A stretch of 64,000 nt of DNA, taken from contig NZ_LQPI01000026.1 in the NCBI RefSeq assembly GCF_002101775.1, positions 18,286-82,285 on the forward strand. Reading direction: 5' to 3'. A program made the position numbers and the translations under genes. Under the pieces are notes generated by a model, which was given only the letters and a program-made list of their open reading frames with translations, was not told the origin of the DNA and ran no database searches. Below, piece by piece: positions 57,396 through 64,000 of this stretch (its first letter is position 1; each line of letters begins with the position of its first letter). Origin of the DNA: Mycolicibacter nonchromogenicus. Its GTDB lineage: Bacteria; Actinomycetota; Actinomycetes; Mycobacteriales; Mycobacteriaceae.

Positions 57396-58091
57396 ATGAG
57401 ACTCGCTTCGCCCGGCAATCGTGTCGGCAATTCGGGCAGCGGCATCTCGCCAGGCGACAATCCGCATTCGCTGGTGCTGGCGCTGGACTACCGGGTGAAT
57501 GACCTGGATCGGACCTGGTCGCTGATCCAGCAGGACCACTCCCCGCTGGTCGATCTGGGCGCCCGCCATGCGGTGCTCTACACCTCGCCGTTCGAACCGG
57601 ATCGCGTGCTGGTCACGATCGGCCTGCGGCACCGGGTCTCGGTCAAGGAGTTGTTGCGCTCCCCCGCGGTATTCGAATGGTTCGACCGCTGCGGGGTCAA
57701 CGATCTGCCCGCGATCTTCGCCGGCGAGGTCGCCGAGAAGATCAATCTGGCCCAGTCCGACGACGAGCATGACGGCTCGGAGGTGGTCGTGGGCGCGGTC
57801 GCCACCGTTGCTGACCTCGCCGACCTGATGGCCAAGGTGCACGCCGGGTTGGACCGGTTCGCCGGCGCGGGAGTGCGCAAAGTATGGGTTTATCAAGCAG
57901 TCGACGACGGGCACGAGGTGATGACGCTGCTGGAAATCGACAGTGCGGCAAGCGCACAGCGATGGATCGACCACCCGGACGCCGCTGCGGAGTGGATGTC
58001 CGGCATCGGAATCGGTGGTTATCCCCGGCCGTTCGTCGGGAAGTTCGCCACCACTGTTGATCTGATGTCGCCCGTGGGCGACGGTCGGTAG
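57396..58091 (+). CDS. Uncharacterised iron-regulated protein, Bfd partner
   Basis: 231 residues, soluble, no signal. Two halves look alike in outline (SLVLALDYRVNDLDRTWSLI... and GAVATVADLADLMAKVH...), suggesting a duplicated ferredoxin-like or dimeric alpha-beta-barrel fold, but I do not recognise an assigned family; M. tuberculosis Rv1874 may be an orthologue. An IdeR-like box covers its promoter and it precedes bfd by 9 bp, so it should be made under iron limitation. A role in iron release from bacterioferritin is inferred. Confidence 0.75.
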   Translation: MRLASPGNRVGNSGSGISPGDNPHSLVLALDYRVNDLDRTWSLIQQDHSPLVDLGARHAVLYTSPFEPDRVLVTIGLRHRVSVKELLRSPAVFEWFDRCGVNDLPAIFAGEVAEKINLAQSDDEHDGSEVVVGAVATVADLADLMAKVHAGLDRFAGAGVRKVWVYQAVDDGHEVMTLLEIDSAASAQRWIDHPDAAAEWMSGIGIGGYPRPFVGKFATTVDLMSPVGDGR

Positions 58092-58100
58092 GGGAATCGC

Positions 58101-58337
58101 ATGTACGTATGCCTGTGTGTCGGAGCCACCAACCAGATGGTGTCCGATGCCGTCGCCGCCGGGGCCTCGACGTCGAAAGAGGTTGCCGCGATCTGCGGTG
58201 CGGGGGGCGACTGCGGCCGATGCCGCTGCACCGTCCGAGGCATCATCGAGGCCACACTGGCCGCCACCCCCACCGCTGCCGACGATGGAGAGCTGCGGCG
58301 CCTCGCGCTGGACATCAGCACCGTCGGATCACACTGA
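58101..58337 (+). CDS. bfd: Bacterioferritin-associated ferredoxin
   Basis: 78 residues. Cys4 and Cys6 (YVCLCVG) with Cys38 and Cys41 (GDCGRC) form the [2Fe-2S] ligand set of Bfd. It donates electrons to the haem of bacterioferritin to mobilise stored iron. Second gene after an IdeR-like box, opposite bfrA: a storage and release locus. Its stop overlaps the convergent crotonase by 9 bp. Confidence 0.9.
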   Translation: MYVCLCVGATNQMVSDAVAAGASTSKEVAAICGAGGDCGRCRCTVRGIIEATLAATPTAADDGELRRLALDISTVGSH

Positions 58338-59096
58338 TTCGCCGCCTCGCCGGCCGGTGAATTCGGCCAGCGCGTCGGCGTTGGCCTGACCGCCCAAGAG
58401 CTCGGCGAAGAACGCGTTCTCCCGCTCGACCGCCGCCAGGGTCTGCTCCCGAGTGGGCTCGACCATGGCGCTCTTGACCGCCATCAGGCTCGGAATAGGC
58501 CGGGACGCGAGGACTTCCGCGTGCCGGCGGGCCTCACCCAGCAATTCCTCCGGCTCGCAGACCGCGAAGACCAGGCCCATCCGCAACGCCTCTTCGGCGG
58601 TGATCCACTCCGAAGACATCAGCAGCCAGGCCGCGTTCTGCCGGCCCATCAACCGGGGAAGCAGGTAGGACGAGGCCGCCTCCGGGGCCACCCCCAGGCT
58701 GGTGAACGGGCACTTCAGCCGGGCGGTCGACGACATGAACGCCAGGTCGGCGAAGCCCAGAATCGTCGTTCCGATCCCCAGGCCGAGCCCGTTGACCGCG
58801 CAGATCAGCGGCTTCGGAAAGCGGCCCAGCGCGCTGACGAGACCGCGGAAACCGTGCTTACCGGCCACGAAATCCGGGTTGGTCACCATCTCCTGCATCT
58901 CGGCCAGGTCGGTGCCGGCGCTGAACGCCCGCCCCGCCCCGGTGATCAGGACCACCGCGACCTCGGGGTCGTCGGCCGCGGCGAGCAATGCCTCGGCGGT
59001 GGCGTCGTAGAGCGCCTCGTTGAACGCGTTGAGCGCCTCGGGGCGATTCAGCGTCAGCGTCCGAATACGGTTCTCGTCTTCGATCGTCAGGATCAC
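58329..59096 (-). CDS. Enoyl-CoA hydratase/isomerase family protein
   Basis: 255 residues, crotonase fold: LNRPEALNAFNEAL, AGRAFSAGTDLAEM for the oxyanion hole, NGLGLGIGTTILG and KCPFTSLGVAPEAASS. The substrate is not readable. Unrelated in strand and spacing to the bfd operon except for the tail overlap. Confidence 0.85.
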   Translation of the reverse strand: MILTIEDENRIRTLTLNRPEALNAFNEALYDATAEALLAAADDPEVAVVLITGAGRAFSAGTDLAEMQEMVTNPDFVAGKHGFRGLVSALGRFPKPLICAVNGLGLGIGTTILGFADLAFMSSTARLKCPFTSLGVAPEAASSYLLPRLMGRQNAAWLLMSSEWITAEEALRMGLVFAVCEPEELLGEARRHAEVLASRPIPSLMAVKSAMVEPTREQTLAAVERENAFFAELLGGQANADALAEFTGRRGGESV

Positions 59097-59134
59097 CCGT
59101 GCAGCCTAAACGTCGGCCACGACCTCGACGCCGG

Positions 59135-60067
59135 TCAGACCAGCTCGACCTCATGACCCGCCGCGACGACCTGGCCGACGATGTCCGCCAGCCGCCGATA
59201 GGACTCCCCCCGGCCGCTGGAGGTGCGAAACACCAGTCCGATTCGACGGCCGGGCTCGGGCGGCGCGAAGTGGGCCAATGCCAGGCCATTGCGCTCGGCC
59301 TCGACCGCCACCGCGGTCTGGGGGATCAGCGTCACGCCCAGCCCCCCGTTGACGCACTGGACCGCGGTGGCCAGCGATGCGGCGCGGGTGGTGGCCAACT
59401 CGGCCCGCACGCCCGCGTTGCGGCAGATCTCCAGCGTCTGGTCCCGCAGACAGTGGCCCTCATCGAGCAGCAGTAGCGGTAGGTCCGCCAGCGCGGTCGG
59501 GGGCACGCGGCGCTTGCCGGCCAGCGCATGGCCGGGCGGCAGAGCCAACACGAAATCTTCGTCGTAGATCGGTATCTCGGTCAGGCCGGGCACCTCGGTG
59601 GGCAGGGCCATCACGGCCGCGTCCACCGCACCCTCACGCAGGCCGGTGAGCAGCCGTTCGGTCTGGTCCTCGATCACCCGAAGGTGCAGATCCGGCAGTT
59701 GCTCGGCCAACCCGGCCAGCACGGCGGGCAGCACATACGGTGCCACCGTGGGGATCAGGCCGAGCCGCATGGCACCCTGCAGTGGGTCGGCCACCCCGGC
59801 GGCGGCCGCCGCGAACTGCGCCGCCGCATCCAGTACGGCGTGGGCGTAGGGCAGTAACTGCTGCCCCTCGGCGGTCAGGAAGACCCGCCGGGTGGAGCGT
59901 TCGATGAGCTGGACGCCCAAGCCGGCCTCCAACGACGACAAGGCCTGCGACAGCGTCGACTGACTCAGGCCCAGCCCCGCCGCCGCCAGGCTGAAGTGGT
60001 GCTTCTCTGCCACGGCGGTGAATGCCCGCAGACCGGCCAGTGTCGGCTGATAGCTTGCATCGGTCAT
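59135..60067 (-). CDS. oxyR: LysR-family peroxide sensor OxyR
   Basis: 310 residues. N-terminal helix-turn-helix [23 protein letters not shown], then the sensor domain with redox Cys206 (GHCLRDQ) and Cys215 (LEICRNAG). Peroxide forms the disulphide and activates ahpC. The gene is intact, unlike the decayed oxyR of M. tuberculosis. ATG 60067 is chosen; an earlier in-frame ATG lies 9 codons upstream. Divergent from ahpC. Confidence 0.92.
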   Translation of the reverse strand: MTDASYQPTLAGLRAFTAVAEKHHFSLAAAGLGLSQSTLSQALSSLEAGLGVQLIERSTRRVFLTAEGQQLLPYAHAVLDAAAQFAAAAAGVADPLQGAMRLGLIPTVAPYVLPAVLAGLAEQLPDLHLRVIEDQTERLLTGLREGAVDAAVMALPTEVPGLTEIPIYDEDFVLALPPGHALAGKRRVPPTALADLPLLLLDEGHCLRDQTLEICRNAGVRAELATTRAASLATAVQCVNGGLGVTLIPQTAVAVEAERNGLALAHFAPPEPGRRIGLVFRTSSGRGESYRRLADIVGQVVAAGHEVELV

Positions 60068-60183
60068 GCCGATAATTATAGCGCCTGGCATCATCTTTTA
60101 TTTTTAATTAGGATGGGGCACGATGGTGCATACGGGCGTCGAACGCGCCCCGAATGCAGAAACCTCACCTACCAAGGAGTGTC
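60068..60183. promoter_or_regulatory. oxyR-ahpC divergent control region
   Basis: A 116-bp gap with an AT-rich core. ATAATTAT (about 60072-60079) is a perfect palindrome of the sort expected in an OxyR half-site, and TAGGAT (60109-60114) is a possible ahpC -10. AAGGAG ribosome site precedes ahpC. Confidence 0.6.
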
Positions 60184-60771
60184 ATGACACTGTTGACTAT
60201 CGGCGAGCAGTTCCCGTCCTACGAGCTCACCGCGTTGATCCCGGGCGACCTGTCGAAGGTCGACGCGAGCGGACCCGACGACTTCTTCACCACGATCAGC
60301 AACAAAGACCACGCCGACAAGTGGCGCGTGGTGTTCTTCTGGCCCAAGGACTTCACCTTCATCTGCCCGACCGAGATCGCCGCGTTCGGCAAGCTGAACG
60401 ACGAGTTCGCCGACCGCGACGCCCAGGTTCTCGGCGTCTCGACCGACAACGAGTTCGTGCACTACAACTGGCGCGCCCAGCACGAGGACCTCAAGACCCT
60501 GCCGTTCCCGATGCTGTCGGACCTCAAGCGCGAACTGGTGACGGCCACCGGTGTGCTCAACTCCGACGGCGTCGCCGACCGGGCCACCTTCATCATCGAC
60601 CCCAACAACGAGATTCAGTTCGTCTCGGTGACGGCGGGCTCGGTGGGCCGCAACGTCGACGAGGTGCTGCGGGTGCTCGACGCGCTGCAGTCCGACGAGC
60701 TGTGCGCCTGCAACTGGAAGAAGGGCGAGGCGACCCTGAACGTCGGCGAGCTGCTCAAAGAGTCTCTCTGA
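60184..60771 (+). CDS. ahpC: Alkyl hydroperoxide reductase AhpC
   Basis: 195 residues. Peroxidatic Cys61 (FTFICPTEI) and Cys174/Cys176 (ELCACNWKKG) match the three-cysteine mycobacterial AhpC. It reduces peroxides and peroxynitrite, being recycled by AhpD. ATG 60184 follows AAGGAGTG. OxyR-controlled operon with ahpD. Confidence 0.96.
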   Translation: MTLLTIGEQFPSYELTALIPGDLSKVDASGPDDFFTTISNKDHADKWRVVFFWPKDFTFICPTEIAAFGKLNDEFADRDAQVLGVSTDNEFVHYNWRAQHEDLKTLPFPMLSDLKRELVTATGVLNSDGVADRATFIIDPNNEIQFVSVTAGSVGRNVDEVLRVLDALQSDELCACNWKKGEATLNVGELLKESL

Positions 60772-60835
60772 ATCGCAGCCGCATGAATCGCGCTCGCGGC
60801 GATGCCGAGCGCCAGGATGAGGAGGAACAGCGCCG

Positions 60836-61372
60836 ATGAGTATTGAAAACCTCAAGAACGCGATCCCGGAGTACGCCAAGGACCTCAAGCTCAACCTGGG
60901 CTCGATCGCCCGCACCACGGTCCTGAACGACGAGCAGCTCTGGGGCAGCCTGCTGGCCAGTGCCGCGGCCACTCGCAACGCCACGGTGTTGGCCGAGATC
61001 GGCTCCGAGGCCGCCGACAACCTGTCGGCGGAGGCCTACCAGGCCGCCCTGGGCGCCGCGTCGATCATGGGTATGAACAACGTGTTCTACCGTGGCCGGC
61101 ACTTCCTGGACGGCAGCTACGACGACCTGCGGCCCGGCTTGCGGATGAACATCATCGGCAACCCGGGGGTCGACAAGGCGAACTTCGAGCTGTGGAGCTT
61201 CGCGGTCTCGGCCATCAACGGCTGCCAGGCCTGCGTCGCCTCCCACGAGAAGGTTGTCCGGGAGGCCGGCGTCAGCCGCGAGGCGGTGCTGGAAGCCCTC
61301 AAGGTCGCCTCGATTGTGGCCGGGGTGGCGCAGGCGGTCTTCGCCGCCGGCGCCGACCCCACCGCTTCCTAG
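60836..61372 (+). CDS. ahpD: Alkyl hydroperoxidase AhpD
   Basis: 178 residues. Cys130, Cys133 and His137 ([11 protein letters not shown]) with Glu118 form the relay of AhpD. It reduces AhpC using lipoylated dihydrolipoamide acyltransferase as electron source. 64 bp after ahpC; GAGGAGGAACA provides the ribosome site. Confidence 0.95.
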   Translation: MSIENLKNAIPEYAKDLKLNLGSIARTTVLNDEQLWGSLLASAAATRNATVLAEIGSEAADNLSAEAYQAALGAASIMGMNNVFYRGRHFLDGSYDDLRPGLRMNIIGNPGVDKANFELWSFAVSAINGCQACVASHEKVVREAGVSREAVLEALKVASIVAGVAQAVFAAGADPTAS

Positions 61373-61384
61373 GCGGTCCAGATC

Positions 61385-61425
61385 CTGTCGGCGCGCGCCG
61401 GGTTCGATTCGGCGCGCGCCGACAG
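61385..61425. terminator. Strong bidirectional hairpin terminator
   Basis: CTGTCGGCGCGCGCC (61385-61399) pairs perfectly with 61411-61425 around an 11-base loop. It sits between ahpD and the convergent DUF1810 gene. Confidence 0.78.
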
Positions 61426-61457
61426 TGTTCGGTGTGGTGTTTCAGGCTCGGTGACGC

Positions 61458-61928
61458 TCATTCCCGGGCGATCCACGCCAATCGCTCCAGGGTCACCGGA
61501 TCCTCCCGGCCGTCGTAGTAGCGGTCGAGCACTGCACGAAACTCAGGACAGCAACACCGACCGGTGTGCCCACCGCCCTCACAGGCCCGCCCGAACAACG
61601 TCATCGAGGAACGCAGCTTGATGTCGTCGGGCCAGCCCAGGATCTCCTCGATGGACCGCTCGCGCACCGCGTTGATCAGGCCCACACACTCCTGCAGTCG
61701 CGGCCCCAGCACGGCGTGAGCCAGATAGGCGCGTGCCTCTGCGGGCGACGCGATGCCGTAACGCTGGGCCATGGCGCTGGCTCCCAACCCCGAGAGCTGG
61801 GGAAAGACGAACCACATCCAATGGCTGCGCTTACGTCCGGCACGCAGTTCGGCGACCACGGTGTCATACACCCCGGCCTGCGCATCGACGAAACGCTGTA
61901 GCCCGAACGGGTCGGAAGTTCCGGCCAT
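61458..61928 (-). CDS. DUF1810-family protein
   Basis: 156 residues. [37 protein letters not shown] is the family start, and [15 protein letters not shown] follows. DUF1810 proteins resemble a NADAR-like fold in outline, but activity is not known. Starts 47 bp from the LldD-like gene on the other strand. M. tuberculosis carries a similar pair (Rv1873, Rv1872c). Confidence 0.82.
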   Translation of the reverse strand: MAGTSDPFGLQRFVDAQAGVYDTVVAELRAGRKRSHWMWFVFPQLSGLGASAMAQRYGIASPAEARAYLAHAVLGPRLQECVGLINAVRERSIEEILGWPDDIKLRSSMTLFGRACEGGGHTGRCCCPEFRAVLDRYYDGREDPVTLERLAWIARE

Positions 61929-61975
61929 GCCATCAACCGTGGCACAGTTCGACGTGCAGCAGGAAGGAGTCCGCG

Positions 61976-63193
61976 ATGTCGGAGATCAGGCGACGGGTTC
62001 CCCGGATCGGTGATCTGGCACCACTGATCGGTGTGCGCAGGCCACGGCTGAACCGCACCGCCCGCCGGCTCGAGGCCGCACTGACCGTCGAAGACCTACG
62101 CGCGCTCGCCAAACGACGCACCCCCCGAGCCGCGTTCGACTACACCGATGGCGCCGCCGAGGACGAGATCTCGCTGGAACGGGCCCGACAGGCCTTCCGC
62201 GACATCGAGTTTCACCCGGCCATCCTGCGCGACGTCTCCTCGGTGGACACCAGCCGCGAGGTGCTCGGCGCGCCGGTGGCGTTGCCGTTCGCGATCGCAC
62301 CGACCGGATTCACCCGCCTGATGCACACCGCCGGAGAGCTGGCCGGCGCCCGCGCCGCCGAGGCCGCCGGCATCCCGTTCTCGCTGTCGACCCTGGGCAC
62401 CGCCTCGATCGAGGACGTCGCCGCGGCCGCCCCCGGAGCCCGCCGCTGGTTTCAGCTGTACATGTGGCATGACCGCGACCGATCGATGGCCCTGATGCGC
62501 CGCGCCGCCGACGCCGGCTACGACACCCTGCTGGCCACCGTCGACTGTCCGGTCGCCGGCGCGCGGCGACGCGACACCCGCAACGGCATGTCGATTCCAC
62601 CGGCGCTGACGCTGCGCACCATCGCGGACGCTGCGATGCATCCGGGCTGGTGGTTCGACCTGCTCACCACCGAACCGCTGTCCTTTGCGTCGTTGGACCG
62701 ATGGTCGGGCACCGTCGCGGAGTACATGGACACCATGTTCGACCCGACCCTGACCTTCGACGACCTGGTGTGGGTCAAATCCCAATGGCCGGGTCGTTTC
62801 GTCGTCAAAGGTATTCAGACCGTCGCCGACGCCCGCGCCGTGGTCGACCGCGGTGTGGACGGCATCGTGTTGTCCAACCACGGCGGCCGCCAGCTGGATC
62901 GAGCGCCGGTACCGTTCCGGCTGCTGCCCGAAGTGGCGCGCGAGGTCGGAGCCGACACCGAGATCCTGCTGGACACCGGGATCATGTCCGGCGCCGACAT
63001 CGTCGCGGCGATCGCACTGGGCGCGCGCTGCACCCTGGTCGGCCGGGCCTACCTGTACGGCCTGATGGCCGGCGGGCAGGCCGGCGTACACCGCGTGATC
63101 GACATCCTCGCCGAACAGATCCGGCGCACCATGCGCCTGCTCGGGGTCAGCGAGCTGGCCGAATTGACGCCGCAGCACGTCACCCAGCTATAA
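61976..63193 (+). CDS. FMN-dependent alpha-hydroxy-acid dehydrogenase (LldD2-like)
   Basis: 405 residues. TIM-barrel with [28 protein letters not shown], the FMN-binding [11 protein letters not shown] and the catalytic His in [14 protein letters not shown]. Family members oxidise L-lactate or related hydroxy acids; the closest known mycobacterial name is LldD2. ATG 61976 follows AGGAAGGAG. Confidence 0.86.
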   Translation: MSEIRRRVPRIGDLAPLIGVRRPRLNRTARRLEAALTVEDLRALAKRRTPRAAFDYTDGAAEDEISLERARQAFRDIEFHPAILRDVSSVDTSREVLGAPVALPFAIAPTGFTRLMHTAGELAGARAAEAAGIPFSLSTLGTASIEDVAAAAPGARRWFQLYMWHDRDRSMALMRRAADAGYDTLLATVDCPVAGARRRDTRNGMSIPPALTLRTIADAAMHPGWWFDLLTTEPLSFASLDRWSGTVAEYMDTMFDPTLTFDDLVWVKSQWPGRFVVKGIQTVADARAVVDRGVDGIVLSNHGGRQLDRAPVPFRLLPEVAREVGADTEILLDTGIMSGADIVAAIALGARCTLVGRAYLYGLMAGGQAGVHRVIDILAEQIRRTMRLLGVSELAELTPQHVTQL

Positions 63194-63272
63194 CGCCTGG
63201 TGCCGCGCCCGTCGCGGCCGCGGCTGACGGCACCGGGTTTTCGGTACGGCCCCTTCGGGTATATGCGCTGGT

Positions 63273-63908
63273 GTGACTGCCAACAAGGAACTAGTGCGCC
63301 GGCTACTCCGGCGTGCTGGTACCACCTACGCACAGGAGGCCGGCATACGGCTGCGTAACCAACCCATGCCGCTGTTCCAACTGCTGATGCTGTGCATGCT
63401 GGCCAGCAAGCCCATCGACGCCGGCATCGCAGCGCGGGCGGCCCGCGAACTGTTCAAATGCGGGTTGCGCACGCCGCACAAAATCCTCGAAGCCGAGCGA
63501 CAGACGCTGATCGATGCGATGGGCCGGGCCCACTACCGCCGCTACGACGAGAGCTCAGCCACCATGCTGGTCGAATTGGCCGAGGCCGTGCAGAAGGACT
63601 ACGGCGGAGATCTTCGGCTGCTGGCCGAACGGTGCGGGCGCGATATCCCGGCGGCGGCCGAAGCGTTGCAGGCCTTCAAGGGAATCGGCGAGGTCGGCGC
63701 GAGCATCTTTCTCCGCGAGGTCCAAAACGTCTGGCCCTGGGCCCGTTCCACGTTCGATGACCGCGCGCTGGACGCCGCGCGCAACCTCGGGTTGCCCAGC
63801 GACGCAGACACACTGGGGGCACTCTCGCAGGGACGCACTGCCGAACTGGCCGCTGCGCTGGTGCGCTACGCCCTCGACGCCGGTGTCCGCGAGCGTCTGT
63901 GCGAATGA
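63273..63908 (+). CDS. HhH-GPD-like protein related to endonuclease III
   Basis: 211 residues, helical. PLFQLLMLCMLASKPIDAGIAARAARELF and the hairpin FKGIGEVGASIFLREV recall the EndoIII core, with Asp residues in STFDDRALD. The position of the catalytic Lys (GVGRKTA in EndoIII) reads GIGEVGA here, and the Fe-S cysteine cluster is absent, so lyase activity is doubtful. GTG 63273 is the start. Function open. Confidence 0.7.
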   Translation: MTANKELVRRLLRRAGTTYAQEAGIRLRNQPMPLFQLLMLCMLASKPIDAGIAARAARELFKCGLRTPHKILEAERQTLIDAMGRAHYRRYDESSATMLVELAEAVQKDYGGDLRLLAERCGRDIPAAAEALQAFKGIGEVGASIFLREVQNVWPWARSTFDDRALDAARNLGLPSDADTLGALSQGRTAELAAALVRYALDAGVRERLCE

Positions 63909-64000
63909 CCCTCAGCGCACCCGGCTAACTGTGATGTCCAGGGACGTTGTAACGGATTGAGTTGATTTTGGCCTGTCGTTGAGACAGGTGAAGGCCTCCG
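63909..64000. other. AT-richer edge with hairpin, possible element end
   Basis: No gene fits. GATTGAGTTGATTTTGG is AT-rich for this genome, and CCTGTC (about 63973-63978) pairs with GACAGG (63984-63989) around five bases. It could be a terminator for the HhH-GPD gene or the start of a mobile element beyond the window. Confidence 0.3.

Overview
The window is chromosomal DNA of a mycobacterium. This is inferred from high G+C content, dense gene packing with many start/stop overlaps, and typical mycobacterial families: an antigen 85 mycolyltransferase, an MmpS-MmpL pair, a fatty-acyl-AMP ligase, a DUF222/HNH (13E12-type) protein, long-form isocitrate lyase, AhpC-AhpD-OxyR, BfrA with a ferredoxin, and PafBC, LexA, IdeR and KstR type DNA sites. 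Several neighbours (bfrA next to a 14-helix MFS pump, DUF1810 next to an lldD2-like gene, cinA, dtd, fbp, tpx) recall the M. tuberculosis Rv1870-Rv1935 region. That comparison is from memory and needs alignment. No tRNA, rRNA, CRISPR array or complete insertion sequence was seen.

Layout. 1-5.05 kb: two FKBP paralogues around an oxidoreductase, an S4 RNA-binding protein, a lytic transglycosylase and a steroid-dehydrogenase-like flavoprotein behind a KstR-like operator. 5.05-8.4 kb: a two-gene module, a cytoplasmic subtilase with an extended N-terminus and an alpha/beta hydrolase, with lower G+C than its flanks. 8.6-12.4 kb: NYN protein, crotonase, Tpx, a membrane protein and a PF10118 hydrolase. 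12.4-18.8 kb: TetR, MmpS, MmpL and a FAAL ligase, a lipid export and activation block. 19-26.2 kb: isocitrate lyase, HD protein, SDR, then a UbiX-UbiD decarboxylase pair preceded by a long interrupted inverted repeat and followed by a GlxA-type regulator. 26.3-31.5 kb: epimerase, SGNH hydrolase and acyltransferase-3 operon opposite a neutral ceramidase. 31.6-36.8 kb: STAS, PAP2, YaaA, VanX-like peptidase, thiamine-binding protein, Dtd, and a DUF222/HNH gene under a dual DNA-damage promoter. 36.8-42.7 kb: LMF-like protein, CinA, secreted and small proteins, HAD phosphatase and a nitronate-monooxygenase-like flavoprotein with a second KstR-like operator. 42.7-50.2 kb: MoxR-DUF58 operon, Gnd, secreted protein, YceI, DUF7159-like protein. 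50.5-57.1 kb: antigen 85, SRPBCC, CocE-like hydrolase, AhpD-like protein, MFS pump, BfrA. 57.4-58.3 kb: an IdeR-boxed operon ending in Bfd. 58.3-63.9 kb: crotonase, OxyR/AhpC/AhpD, DUF1810, LldD-like enzyme, HhH-GPD protein. The last bases are AT-richer and may begin another element.

Themes. Redox and iron stress genes cluster: Tpx, OxyR-AhpC-AhpD, BfrA-Bfd. Envelope genes recur: Ag85, MmpL, FAAL, lytic transglycosylase, VanX-like peptidase, acyltransferase. Two sites point to steroid-linked control. The observations I rate highest are the PafBC plus LexA promoter of the DUF222/HNH gene, the subtilase-hydrolase module, the IdeR-controlled operon facing bfrA, and the inverted repeat ahead of ubiX-ubiD. 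All homology calls come from reading the sequences, not from database searches.
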